64,000 nucleotides of DNA from Rachycentron canadum (lineage: Eukaryota > Chordata > Actinopteri > Carangiformes > Rachycentridae): assembly GCA_038496675.1 (NCBI GenBank), contig CM076654.1, positions 1,845,265 to 1,909,264 on the forward strand, in the 5' to 3' direction. Made by a program: the position numbers and the translations under genes. Positions 1-12,000 of this stretch are shown one piece after another; position 1 is the first letter of the stretch; every line of letters starts with the position of its first letter. The notes beneath the pieces were generated by a model. It had not been told where the DNA came from. It worked only from the letters and a program-made list of their open reading frames with translations, and ran no database searches.

Positions 1-702
1 TTCAGTCCCCCCCCTCAGTGGGAGGAAGCGGGAGGCGTCGTGAGCTGCAGGTGCACGGTCACCTCAGGGGAAACAAAGTGGAATTAGATCTGATTTGTCT
101 GCACTGATGTTCCCACGATGTGAAACGTCCTCGGCTGGAGCCTGCGTCAGGGACATCAAAACAAAGGGAGCCCTCGGAGGAACTGCAGCCAACTCCCTAA
201 ACAGGTCTGTAAATGGTCCTGACTCCGAATAAAGTGCTGGAGAACAGGGCGCTCCGACATCCTCTCACTGAATCCCAGCAGGAATGTGATGAATGAAGTC
301 TACTGTATGTGTGAGTGGGCGACAACAACAACAACAGGATTGTTCTCTGACATTTCTTCCCATGTTCACTTTTACTATGTGGACGAAACACGACTTGTTG
401 TGTTAAAGTTGTTTATTCTCCTCTTATTTGGACAAACGCTACATTTCTCTGAGCGTCCTGAGCGTCTTCGTCACATCGGAGCAGACAGGGAGTGACTGTT
501 GATGTAATGTAATACTTCCTGCCTTCTGAATAATAAATGAAGACAAAGTCACTGACCATTATATACTGATTAGCTCTCTCTTCTGTTTCCCCTCCTCATG
601 GCGTCAGCTCTTTTGCTTGAAGCCTCACCCCCAGCTCTTCCTCCTCTGATCACTTCTCAATCATTTCAGCAAATATTGACGTTCAATCTCTTCTGCCCTC
701 AG
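1..702. other. 5' flank / upstream intron of prkg2
   Basis: No coding exon is recognised here. The interval ends in a pyrimidine-rich tract and an AG at 701-702, just before GTGATAAG and the prkg2 ATG at 711. This looks like a 3' splice site, so the region is probably an intron following a 5' noncoding exon that lies further upstream or is unrecognised here. Small ORFs in both strands have no recognisable similarity. The AG-before-ATG pattern is seen; the intron reading is inference. Confidence 0.5.
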
Positions 703-710
703 GTGATAAG

Positions 711-1234
711 ATGGGGAACGGTTCCATGAAATCAAAGCGCTACAAACACACGGACGCCTCTGCCACTTCCTCCAACGGCCGAGCCCACAAAGACCACGGC
801 GGTGGGTACAAAAACTCGTCCCTGGAGTCCCTGAGGGCCCGGGTGGAGGAGCTAGAGCGGGAGGGCAAGAGGAAGGACGAGGAGCTCAGCGCCAAAGAGC
901 AGCAGGTCAAAGGTCTCCAGGAGCAGCTGGCCAAACAGACGCGAGCGCTGGCCGAGCTGAGCGAGGAGATGCAGAACAAGTGCATCCAGCTCAGCAAGCT
1001 CCAGGACGTGATGAGGAACCAGAGCGGAGCTTCGGCCAGCGTGGCGTCACGGCCTCCCTCCATCAAAACCGGCGGGAGGAGCAGCCCCAACCTCAGCGTT
1101 CGCATCAAGGAAACCCTCAACAGACGGAAAGGGGCCAAGGCCGGGGTGTCGGCCGAACCCACATCCAGGACCTACGACTCCAGCGGCCTGCCCAAGTTCT
1201 CCTTCGAGAACGCCCGGGTCCCGAAGGATGCGAG
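711..1234 (+). CDS. prkg2: prkg2 coding exon 1 (residues 1-174)
   Basis: Encodes MGNGS, a basic/Ser-rich linker, the leucine-zipper dimerisation helix (about 38-101) and the pseudosubstrate region (AKAGVSAE). The start is chosen because Gly2 and the MGNGS motif match the conserved myristoylated cGKII N-terminus, and a splice acceptor lies 8 nt upstream. The donor is AG|gtaaga at 1235, leaving 2 nt (AG) of a split Ser codon. The reading frame stays open briefly into the intron. The exon is markedly GC-richer than its flanks. Confidence 0.96.
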
Positions 1235-1518
1235 GTAAGACGTCTTGACTTTTTCAAAGCGCGAGCTGAGAGATAAGGAGGCAGGCAGCAGGTGGTTAAA
1301 GGTTCATGACACCCTCAGGCTCAGTCCGTCTCAGCCCAGTGGACCAGCTTTAAAAATGCAGACAGCAGGAAGGTGGGCAGGAAGATTTGAGTGTTGACGT
1401 TACACGATTTTTCAGCTGCTGCTCAGTGACTTTAGAAGCCAGTATTTGATATAATCAACAATATATCAAGAGTTAATCTATTACGTTATAATATATAGTC
1501 AAAAGTATGTGGACGCCC

Positions 1519-1555
<37 letters not shown>

Positions 1556-4500
1556 AGTACGGACATGTCTCTAGTTTCTAACTCGAATAGCTCTGATAAA
1601 GGGGAGTCTTCATGCCACGGTGTGTTTAGATACTATTACCAACTGTGTGGCAGCAGTTTGGCCCTTTCCTGTTTCAACATGATATCCAGTGCATGACGAA
1701 GGGGTTTTCTGGGCGACCAGGAAGCTGAATGTCTAAGCTCAGAGCAGGCGAGTCCCCGGTTCAATACCCGGCTGGCCGGACTCTTTACTGCATGTTGATC
1801 CCTCCTGTCTCCATCCTCTCATTTTCCGTCTTTCTACTCTGTCCTAAAGGTGTAAAATTGTAAAATCTGTATCTATATGGTGGTTTTCCCAGTTTGGTGT
1901 GGAAGCACTAGACTGGCCTGCACAGTCCTGTCCAACACCTTGGGGATGAACAGGAACCGAAACTGTTATCTGTGCTGGATCTCACTAACAGTCTTGTGGA
2001 GCAAATCCCTGCAGCATCAGGATCAACAAAGACTGAAAACAGAAAAGTGGAGGGTTTGAAATAAAGTGCTGTAAAAGCTCTTGCAGGTTTAATCTTTGGG
2101 TCTCCACATACTTAAGGCCACAAGGTGCCACATTTATGAAACCAAACAATAGCTGCAATATGATTCTCTGAGTACCAGCAAGAATAAAAAGACATAAATC
2201 AAAGTTTGTTTCCAGTTAATACAGGAGCTCCATCCTTCCCATCAAATAAAATCACATTTCTCCTGTGTTTCCATTGATTTCTGCTTTCTCCTCTGTCGCT
2301 GTCTGCCCCACCCCTCCAGGAAGTATCTATCAAATTAAGAAAGTAAGTTGATCTCAAAGTGCTAGATCATGGGTATGTTAAGGGGAAAAAGGCATTAAGG
2401 ATAATAATAATAATAATAATAATAATATACTGACAAAACATGCCCAGGAAGTGGCCTCAAAATAACTAAGATGCTAAATATTTAACGTGTATTATTGGCC
2501 CCCCAGTGGCTGAGAGCAGGTAGAGACACTGCGCTGATCTGCTGCCTGTTGTTGATTAACTAAATTAAACATGCAGCTGAAACAAGATGTTTCTAAGGTG
2601 TTTTGTATCATTGGTATTTATGGTTTAATTTTACGCTACATGGCTGATGATGATGGTGATGATGATGATGATGCTATAAAAAGAAACCAAACTACAGATG
2701 CTGCCCTGATGAAGACAACAGACCTGAAAAATATTCAGGGAATAAAATAGAGCAAAATTATGTGACACATTTTTTAAAAATGAATCTTAAGATGCATTCA
2801 AGTCACATCTGCTTTCCAACAGTGTTCAGGGGGCGTGAACTACATGTAATTAAGGGAGGAGCTTAACCAGAGACAGTTCACTTTAAATCATTTACTGCAA
2901 CTGTGTCACATGAGCTGTCAGCCCACTGTGACGTCACCCGTTGGTCTGTGAGCTGCTGATTTGAAGCCTCCAGTTTGTAATTTGTCTGTCGGCCATCTTG
3001 GTTTTTTAAACCAGAAGAAACCATATTTGGAGGAGAAGGTGGAGCTGAGGAGGAGTGAGGGGTGGAGCTGACCTGCTCTGTACTCAATCCTTATTGGGTG
3101 GTACACTCTGTCAATCATCACTGTAGCCACGCCCCCTGATTCATCCCCTGCTTTCTGGTCTATTTTCCTCTAAATGGACCATCATTTAAAAAATGAACAT
3201 CATGTTGTATTGAAGACTTGAAACTAGAGACTGAGACCATAAACTCATTAGGAAAACGTTTACTGAGCTAATAAATCAAGGAGAAGTAGGGACATTTTCC
3301 CATAGACTTCAATACAATCTGACTTCTTTAACAACCAGTGGAGTCGCCCCCTGATGGTCATTAGAGAGAAGGAAGGTTTAAGGCTCTTCATCACTGGCAC
3401 AGAGTCGAAGTCCACCAGCATCAGGCCTGAGTTTATTCATTATTTATACAATCAGATAAGTGAATGCAAATCAAATGATTCACACCAAGAAGTGTTCAGA
3501 ATTACTATAATAGGGAGGTGATAAGTGGATAAGATGCTTGTCCCATTATTTTGAGACCATGGTTCGATTCCCGGTCGGCAGGATTTTTTGCTGCTTTGTG
3601 GATTTAATCTTGCATTTCCTGTTTTGTCATTGATCTGTCCAGTAAAGACGCTTAAAGAAGCTCACCACAACACAACTGAAGCAGAAGCCCCGGTGGTTTG
3701 GGGATGTTAGGTGGTCTGAGAGTTTTATTTTAGTGGCTAAATGACTTTAAGGGCCCCTCTGTCATTACAAGTCAAGCCAGATTTATTCACACAGTTTCCC
3801 TGAAGCATCTTAATAATCTAGACGAGATACGACAACCTCTGTTCTCAGGCCTCATGATGTCAGAACATTTGTGTCCAAGCTGCTTTAGGTCTCATTCAAC
3901 TGTCACAGACCAGGTTTTAGGAATCTGGGATCAGTAACAACCCAAAAAAAACCAAAAACAAAACAAACAAAAAAAAAAAAACACATTAGTTCACCTCTAA
4001 CACTCTGCAGACCAGTCGACACATGTCGCCCACGTCTCTGCAACTTTCCCTCGTCTGATGTGGCAGTCGGCCACTTTTGTTCTCTTGCAGCTTAAATCAG
4101 AACAAACACAACAAGCGCTGAGCCAATTTGTCACTGTAACACAACCTGGCAGAAAAAAGGCAAAAAAGCAAAAGTAAGGTTTTTCCATTTGTTTTGGCGA
4201 CGTGACAGGAAGTAGAAAGATTCATTAGGATCAAATCTCAAGCTCAAGGATCTTTAATGTCCGACCTCTTGTCATGTGACACAATTTACCGTGCACACAA
4301 CGAGCTCAGTCAGACAAGAAACAACACAAAGCTTTATTTAATGAGAGTCTTGTTCTATTTTCCTACATGAAAGCCAAATTGTTCTGATGGTAGAACATGA
4401 ACACGGCGAAGCAGCGAATAAATGTGAGCTCCCTCCCTCAATCTAATCCTCATGTTTAAAACATGTGTCGCTAATAAGCCCAGGATGGATTATATAACCC

Positions 4501-6019
4501 AAACTGATGCAAACGAGGCAGTCAGACTGGCCTTTTGAAGAAATACCCATCTTCTTCAGTGCAACTCGCTGCAGAGTAATGACACAGCTATAGGTGGGAG
4601 GAGAGGACGAGGGCTGAGAAATAAAAGCCCAAAGTGATAATTTATTACACATGATAAGATGGATAAACAGACCACCCACCGTCTGCGCCGCTCACCCTCA
4701 TGATCTACAGTTAGTGTTCAGCCGGGGCTCTTAACCTTTTCGGTTTACTACTCCCCAAAGGAAGTGATGTCTTCTTCTTACGGCCCCTCGCCACAGCTGT
4801 TAAAACGCACAGTGGTGAACTTTGACAGCTCATGATGATTTTATGTTTTTGCCTTTTTTTTTGTTTTTTCTTCTTTTTTTAAAAAAAAAAAATGTGATTC
4901 AGTGTTGGGAGGAGACCAGAGGCCACAAACAGGCATCATTTCACAGGGGAAAAAATATTTAATGCAGAGTGAGTAATGTGGATGTGGGCGTCCTGATGGC
5001 TCAGGAAATGTACCACAATGCTGCAGTGGGCGAAGCAGTAAATTACAATAAATTATAGTAGTTTATTTAAGGAAAACAGCTACAATACAAACATGTCGAC
5101 CTCGGTAAACAAACTAGTACAATAAAGTAATAAGTAAATTCTACGGTGGCCCTGAGAGCTCAACACACCGCAACTGAGGAAAACAAAAAAATAAACAAGA
5201 CAAACAAGTCTTCATCAATCTGACAACACATGTTCCACAAACGCTTATAAATACACCCATAAACACAAACATGTTAAAAATACCCACAACACAATGTGTT
5301 TCCAGGGGACGCAAAACAGTGATGAACCAGGGACCGTAGACTGTTTATAAAGTACCATAAACCTTCGTTCTCTCTAATGACCATCAGGGTCGACTACATT
5401 GCTTATAAAAGAAGTCAGATTGTATTGAAGTCTATGGGAAAATGTCCCTACTTCTCCCTTGATTTATTAGCTCAGTAAACGTTTTCCTAATGAGTTTATG
5501 GTCTCAGTCTCTAGTTTCAAGTCTTCAATACAACATGATGTTCATTTTTTAAATGATGGTCCATTTAGAGGAAAATAGACCATAAATTAAACAAAAAAAA
5601 AGGCACTTCCTGTATGTCCTTCTGTGATGTCCAATAAGTTAATCTCCGAAGTCATCACAGAATTTTAAGTAGCAGTTTTAAGGCAAAGAGCATTTAACTA
5701 CAAGCCACTATCATGCATTCATGTCCAAGGACACATTGACCTGTGGACTGTTACGACCCCAAAGTCGTAACAACACATCCCTGTGAAAGTCTAATGTCTA
5801 ACGCTTTCCTGACAGCGTGAAGAAGCTGCTGACGGACGCCCTGAACAAGAACCAGTACCTGAAGAGGCTGGAGCTGCAGCAGATCAAAGACATGGTGGAG
5901 TGCATGTACGAGTGCACCTACCAGCAGGGAGAGTACGTCATCAAGCAGGGGGAACCGGGGAACCATCTGTTCGTCCTGGCAGGTAGGTTCAGACCTCAGA
6001 CCACTGATGATTACACCTG

Positions 6020-6073
<54 letters not shown>

Positions 6074-9000
6074 TGGTTAAACATCACATGACGTATACTG
6101 TTCAATGAGAAGCAGGAGCAACATGTGACTTTGAGGCCAATTACATGGTGTGAAGGAGACAGTCTGCAGCCTCAGCAGGTGATTTCACTTCTGCTGAGTG
6201 GGATCAATTTGTTCAGAGATGTTTCCCAAACATCGTTCTTACTTTTTTCTGCAGAGTCTCGTCACATTATTGTCTCAAAAGTTTTGCACAAAATATGGAA
6301 ACCTGGTCTCTTCAAGTGTCACAGAAGCTTTTACTAATAAACTGCTGTAGCTGTGACCTTCATCCAATCAGAAGGAGACGATAACCTTCACTACCATGAA
6401 GAAAAGAGCTGTTTGTAACTTCCAAGTCTAGTGTTCAACTGACCAATGATTTCCTACTGTTCATCGTCATCTATTTTTACGTTTGCCCTGAGAGGCAAAC
6501 AGACAAAACACTAACAAGTCCAGAAAACATCTTCATCAAGTTGACAATCTAAAGGCCAAGAGAAGCAAATCCTCCATCTATACTTAACCTGTGCAGGGTC
6601 ACGAGCCAATCCCAGCTGACGTTGAGCTGGGGCGGGGTTCACCCTGGACAGGTCACAGGCCCGACATATAGAGACAAATGTCTTTGGCTGGAGAACCTGG
6701 AGGGCAAACAGGAAAGAACCAGGCCCTGTGAGGCGACAGCTCTAACCGCTGGACCACCATGCCGGCGTCTGGCTCTACTGTAGAGGATGTCATAGAGCTG
6801 GTGGTGTTTCTACAGCCTCTGTCTTGATCCACCTGCCGGTGACTTTGTAAAAAACATCAAGAAGAATTTACTGATGTTCAAGAAACGAGTAACCAGCCTT
6901 TTGTCCCGTCTTAAATCAACTCAGTGACATTGAGGTGACGTTCAGTTTCCTCCTGTAGCACATGTCTGTCTCCTGTGCCCTAAATGTGGATGTGAAAGAA
7001 ACTATTGATTGTCCTTGTTTCATATTTACAGATGGGAAGCTGGACGTGTTTCAACATAACAAACTGCTCACGTCGATAACGGTGTGGACCACTTTTGGAG
7101 AACTGGCCATTCTCTACAACTGCACCCGGACGGCATCAGTGCGAGGTAAAAAAGCTTTACATCATTACTTCAGCCAGCTTTTAGGAAAAGACCCAGAAAT
7201 ATGTGAGATCACAGTCAAATACTGGAGAGGAAGGTGGGTAAGAAGCATGAATATGTTAAGACAACTCAAAATGGGTTTCAAGATGGCCCCCGGTTGCTTT
7301 CAGTAAAAGTTGTATACGTAAAGAAAACTCCTCTGGGGCCAGTGGACGTCGCATGACCTGTAGTTTTAGCCTCACAGTTGAGGAAAGAACCCAACGATCC
7401 AGAAGGATCTGGGTTAAAGAGACGTCTGAGTCCATGTTTTTTCAGTCGTAGGAACAGTTGTCGCCTCATTGGTCGTTTGCTGGAAGGTGAAAAAAGACAG
7501 AGGAAATCAAAGGAACATTTTCCGCTATCACTGTATATGATGGCGACTATGGATGTAACAATTCTACCATGTAAAACTACATCCACGTATCGATTTATAT
7601 TCATATGATCCAACTACACCGACGAGGACGTATATCGACTTAAAACCAATGTCCAAGGTAAATAATCGATTGTATTGTTACTAAGAATTTGCACATTGTA
7701 TTTAAGCAAAACAAACTTTATATGGTTGTATTTTTAGCTATTAATCGTAATGAATTTATCCCTGAATTTCTCACAAGAGAAACTCACCTGCACTGTCCAC
7801 TATCCAGGTATTTATTTCACGGTCACACTGGTTGAATTTCATTTTCTTGGCAAAAAAAAAGTTACTGTATCAATTTTGAGTCATTGAATCATAACAATGA
7901 GTCAAATATTGTTCAGAACCATGAAAAATGATCGTATCGTATTGTTTTAAAAACATATTGTTACAGCCCTAATGGGGACCATCATATATATATATAATTA
8001 TAGATCATTTGACAAGTAAAAGAAGGAAAATATTTCTTGATGGTTATCTAGATGTAGGTTAATTAGGTTTGTCATGAGTTTAAGCCACGTTTTCTTTAAC
8101 ATTAACATTACAGCTACCACCCACATGATGCTAATAGACGCTAGTTAGATTGGGTTGTTTTACTGACGTCTTTGACCAGTGTGCAGTGTTTCCCATCCTG
8201 TCCAGGGCCTGAAGCATCATATTCGCTCTGTAATCTGACCCGACCTTCATTGGATCAGAGGATTCTCCAGATAATGAGAGCGGGAGAATCGGACCAGGTC
8301 ATTAGATCGAAGTAAACAGGCTTTTGCAGGGGCGTGTTGACAAAGGCTTTGCATGATATCCACAGCTTTGCATTCTGATTGGTTTTCACCTCTTTGGCAT
8401 TTGGAAAGTGCATACCATGTACTATGTGAGTGCTCTTTGTCCGGGTTTGTATATTTAAACTAAGTAGTTGACTGGTGGCCCTTGGGGGAGGGATACAGAG
8501 CTGACCTCAATATGAAGGGTGAACTGGAAACACCATGACAGTTTGACAAGTCTCTCTGGGAGGGTTTTACATGATAACAGATGCAGTGGATAAAGTGGAA
8601 CTACCGGTTCAAGTCAAACTTTCACAGCTACCTCTTCCTAGAAACAACAGAGGCCCGTCTCAAGACATAGGACAGATAACAGGGTTATTCTCACCTCCTT
8701 TATCCAGCGGACACAACGAAACAGTACGTTCGTTCTTTGTGGTGATGAAACAAGAAAGATAAGGAAAGAACATCTGTGTTGTCACCATTAGTTCCTCAGA
8801 GAGTTAGTATGTACCAATCAGGGACAAACCCTAGACCGTGTCCCACTCTCTGATGAACGTCATGTTGCTTTTACAGCCGTGAACAAAGTGCGGACGTGGG
8901 CTTTGGATCGGGAGGTGTTTCAGAACATCATGAGGAGGACGGCTGAGACACGGCACGAACAGTACCGCAACTTCCTCCGAAGGTTAGCCCCAAGTTGTAG

Positions 9001-12000
9001 CCAGTGAGTTGGCATCACTGCGCCGCTATGATTCCTGCAGGTGATGACGTGGTGCAGATGTTCCTGCACTGCAGAAGCATGTGTCCATCAAACTGCTCCT
9101 TTCTTTGTCAAGCTTGTTATTTACGTGCTATTTATCTATTTTATGGACATGCCAACCAATAATGTTACAAAACATTCAATCAAAGTATTTCCAGCTTTCC
9201 ACCAAATACTAATGAAATCAGGTGATAATTAGCAATTCCCAGATACATCCAGCTGACTCCCACCACAGTTGTGTGTAAGCTGTTGAGGTGACATCTGTAA
9301 ATTGTAGCGTCTACTGATGGTCCTCATGGGTTTTGGGGTTGAGAACAAAAACAATGAACTAAAAAAGGCTTAAAGTGCCAGTTGGGAAGCAGGATTGTGA
9401 AAACAGTCCGGCACAGAGCTCCACATCCAAACTGAATGAAATCATTGTTAATATGAAAAAAAAAAAAAAAAAATCCACTACGCGATTGTATAATTTGAAC
9501 TGAATGAACAATTTGGTCAATTACACTGTTTAAAACTGCCGCATTACCTGATTTCTTTGACACATACAGTCAAGTTCTGCTTGAAATGTCCCTGGCATCA
9601 TGTGTATATTTGTAGATAGAGAAATTAACGTTCCTCACGCGTGTTTTGTCTTTCCTGTCAGCGTTTCACTCCTGGCTAATCTACCAGAGGACAAGCTAAG
9701 CAAAATAGTGGACTGCCTCGAGGTGGTAAGTTATTCTGTCAAACTATGTGTAATTCTACTGGCGGGACAATTTGACTTTTTCATTGTGTTGCCTCAGTAT
9801 TGCACAACCCTCTGGCAGCTCGTGGGAGCCCCAGCATCGCAGATAGCTGCTGTCAAAATATCATTACCATTTGGCCATATACCATTACTGCGTGTCAGCA
9901 TATTCTTTCTACCTCCAGTCGGCAAGACCTCACAAATTAACTTGTTGATGAACAGAGCCGATGTTATTCCTGTCATCGCCGGGCGCTGTATATTGTTACC
10001 ATAATTATTTGACCAAGGCCCCAGAAGGTGTTTATTCAAATGGGGGACGAGTGATTTCTAAAAGATGTGCGAGTGACAGGCTTTTGGTCTGAGAACACAC
10101 AAGTGTGTAACAGTGAGTGTGTGTGCAGGAGAATGGCTTATTTCACTCCTCCGTCGTGGGCATTGTATTTCAACAGTGAAAGAGAAAACGGCTTCGGGGT
10201 CAGAAACAGCTTTTCTCAGCGTCTTTTCACAATGAAAACTTGAAGGACGTTCCCTGCAATCGTTGCTTGTCTGACTTTTTCACACTCCTCATTCAGTCGT
10301 TTCTGATGGAGCTGACTGTGTTGCGTCTCCCAGGGAGGAGGAAGAGGAGGAGGAGGAGGAGGAGGAGTGAGAGATGGAGGGAGGCACTGTAACCTAATAG
10401 TGGTGCAGATGTTCGTCGAGAACCCGCCAGATAATATTGAAGCTTCTTGTCAAACAGTGGGGGAATGGAATTTGGTGTGTTTTGCAAGTGTGTGTGTGTG
10501 TGTTTTGTTTGTATGTGTGAGGGGGTCAGGTTTTCAATCTGGACTGCAGATTGAAATTTGAACAGCATAAAAAAAAAAACTGTTGGAAATGAAAACATTA
10601 AATCCAGATAAAAAAAAAAAATTAAAGGTCCCATATTGTCTAAAGGCAGATGTGAAAGTATCAAGTGTATTCAGAAACTAAAACCAGCCATCAGGACTTC
10701 CTGAACTTTGTGATGTCACAACAAAGCAGCCGCCGCCCTCAGTCACACCCCCAAGCTCTGCCCACCTGGACCCACCATCCAACCTGAAAGGATTTGATTT
10801 CTCTAAGTGTTTACCTGAAATCTGCTATATTTTTATAAGATCACTCAGAAAAACAGTCAGCCAATCAGAAGAGAGGCTCAGATCCTCTCCTCTGATTGGC
10901 TGACACTGACCTGTTGTTACTACAGCTCCAGAGCTCAGCCTGAGAGAGGAGATGTAAAACTACACTGAGATGGTTTTTGGTTCTTAAAACCACAAATATA
11001 TCTTTTCACTGGAGAAGTTAAAATATGGACCTTTAAGATAACTCGCTCCTGATCCTGTCATTCAGTATTGTTTTATTAATTAGCTGACCCATAGGGCAAT
11101 AACATTAATCTCATTTTCACTGCATTGCCCCCTAGAAAACAAACACCACCTCCCTTAAAGAAGACACACACAGGTTATCACACCCAGATACAATATTGTG
11201 GTGTGACACAGTGGCAGATGGGAAATCTGAATAATCACATTAATGGTGCTTTCAGACAGTGAGCGGTCAGTGATGTGCTGCTGGCTGATGTTGCAATGTA
11301 ATTGCATTACGTCTCGAATACAGTGGGTTGTAGCTGGGAATAGAGGAAATGGTATGACACAATTAATATAGCAAAGTTTTGCTAATTACTATCATAAATA
11401 TAGTTTTGTGGATATTCAGAGTTCGCTGCTGTTCAGCTTTCAGCTTCAGCTTCACGGGAGCAGCAGCCGCCCCCTCTCTCTTCTTACTGCGCCTGATTTT
11501 CAAGTCTGCCTCACAAAATCTCTTCCTGTTCCACTGGAGGAGACGGGAGACAAATATCCACCGTCCTCGTTAGACTGACTGATGCTGCCGAAGCCTCAGA
11601 TTAACTGAGGAATGTGTTTTCATACAGAAGGACGTGGATTATATCTCCTTACATTGGAAACACAACAGAGAGGAATCTCTTAAATACCAGTATAGGAACA
11701 GCGACAGCAGCGTGGACTCCCTGATTCATTAAAATTAATTTTTACTTTTTTGATACAACAAACTTAAAATGAGACAATGATAAACCACAGACTGTTTATA
11801 AAAGTGGACGTAGACTCTGGGTCTGTAAAGTGAAGCCAGTGCTGAAGAGCCTTAAACCTTCATTCTCTCTAATGACCATCAGGGGGCGACTCCACTGGTT
11901 GTTAAAGAAGTCAGATTGTATTGAAGTCTATGGGAAAATGTCCCTACTTCTCCCTTGATTTATTAGCTCCGTAAACGTTTTCCTAATGAGTTTATGGTCT

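Larger units (their letters stand above)
1493..2119 (+). mobile_element. Tc1/mariner-like DNA transposon remnant, interrupted by a SINE
   Basis: The left end reads AGTCAAAAGTATGTGGACG and the right end GTCTCCACATACTTAAGG. These are imperfect inverted repeats carrying the AAGTATGTGGA core typical of a common fish Tc1-like family. Inside, translated pieces such as FGVEALDWPAQS resemble a decayed transposase tail (compare the family's LDWPAQSPDLNPIE-type motif). Stop codons and frameshifts make it non-functional. A 30-base T-run lies in the left part, and a SINE splits the transposase-derived part at about 1699-1875. Confidence 0.7.
1235..5815 (+). other. prkg2: prkg2 intron 1 (4.6 kb), repeat-rich
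   Basis: No exon seen. It contains a Tc1-like remnant with a SINE inserted in it (1493-2119), an (AAT)n tract, a second SINE (about 3511-3665), and two copies of the dispersed family A in opposite orientation (about 2926-3410 and 5336-5590). The rest is AT-rich unique sequence with A- and T-runs. Confidence 0.85.
5983..7031 (+). other. prkg2: prkg2 intron 2
   Basis: Holds the (CA)n tract and, near its middle, a reverse-oriented SINE. The remainder is unremarkable. Donor gtaggt, acceptor tttacag. Confidence 0.85.

Noticed and set aside
740..1162. 140-codon ORF on the minus strand
   Set aside because: Antisense shadow of prkg2 exon 1; GC-rich exon with no recognisable protein.
1235..1276. Extension of prkg2 exon 1 past 1234
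   Set aside because: A strong gtaaga donor is present, and only splicing there keeps frame with exon 2 and the conserved domain.
1755..1775. tRNA gene from a B-box-like motif
   Set aside because: No full cloverleaf; the motif belongs to a SINE body. The same applies near 3560 and 40318.
5751..6071. 106-codon minus-strand ORF with a poly-CV end
   Set aside because: Translation of the (CA)n repeat joined to the antisense of prkg2 exon 2.
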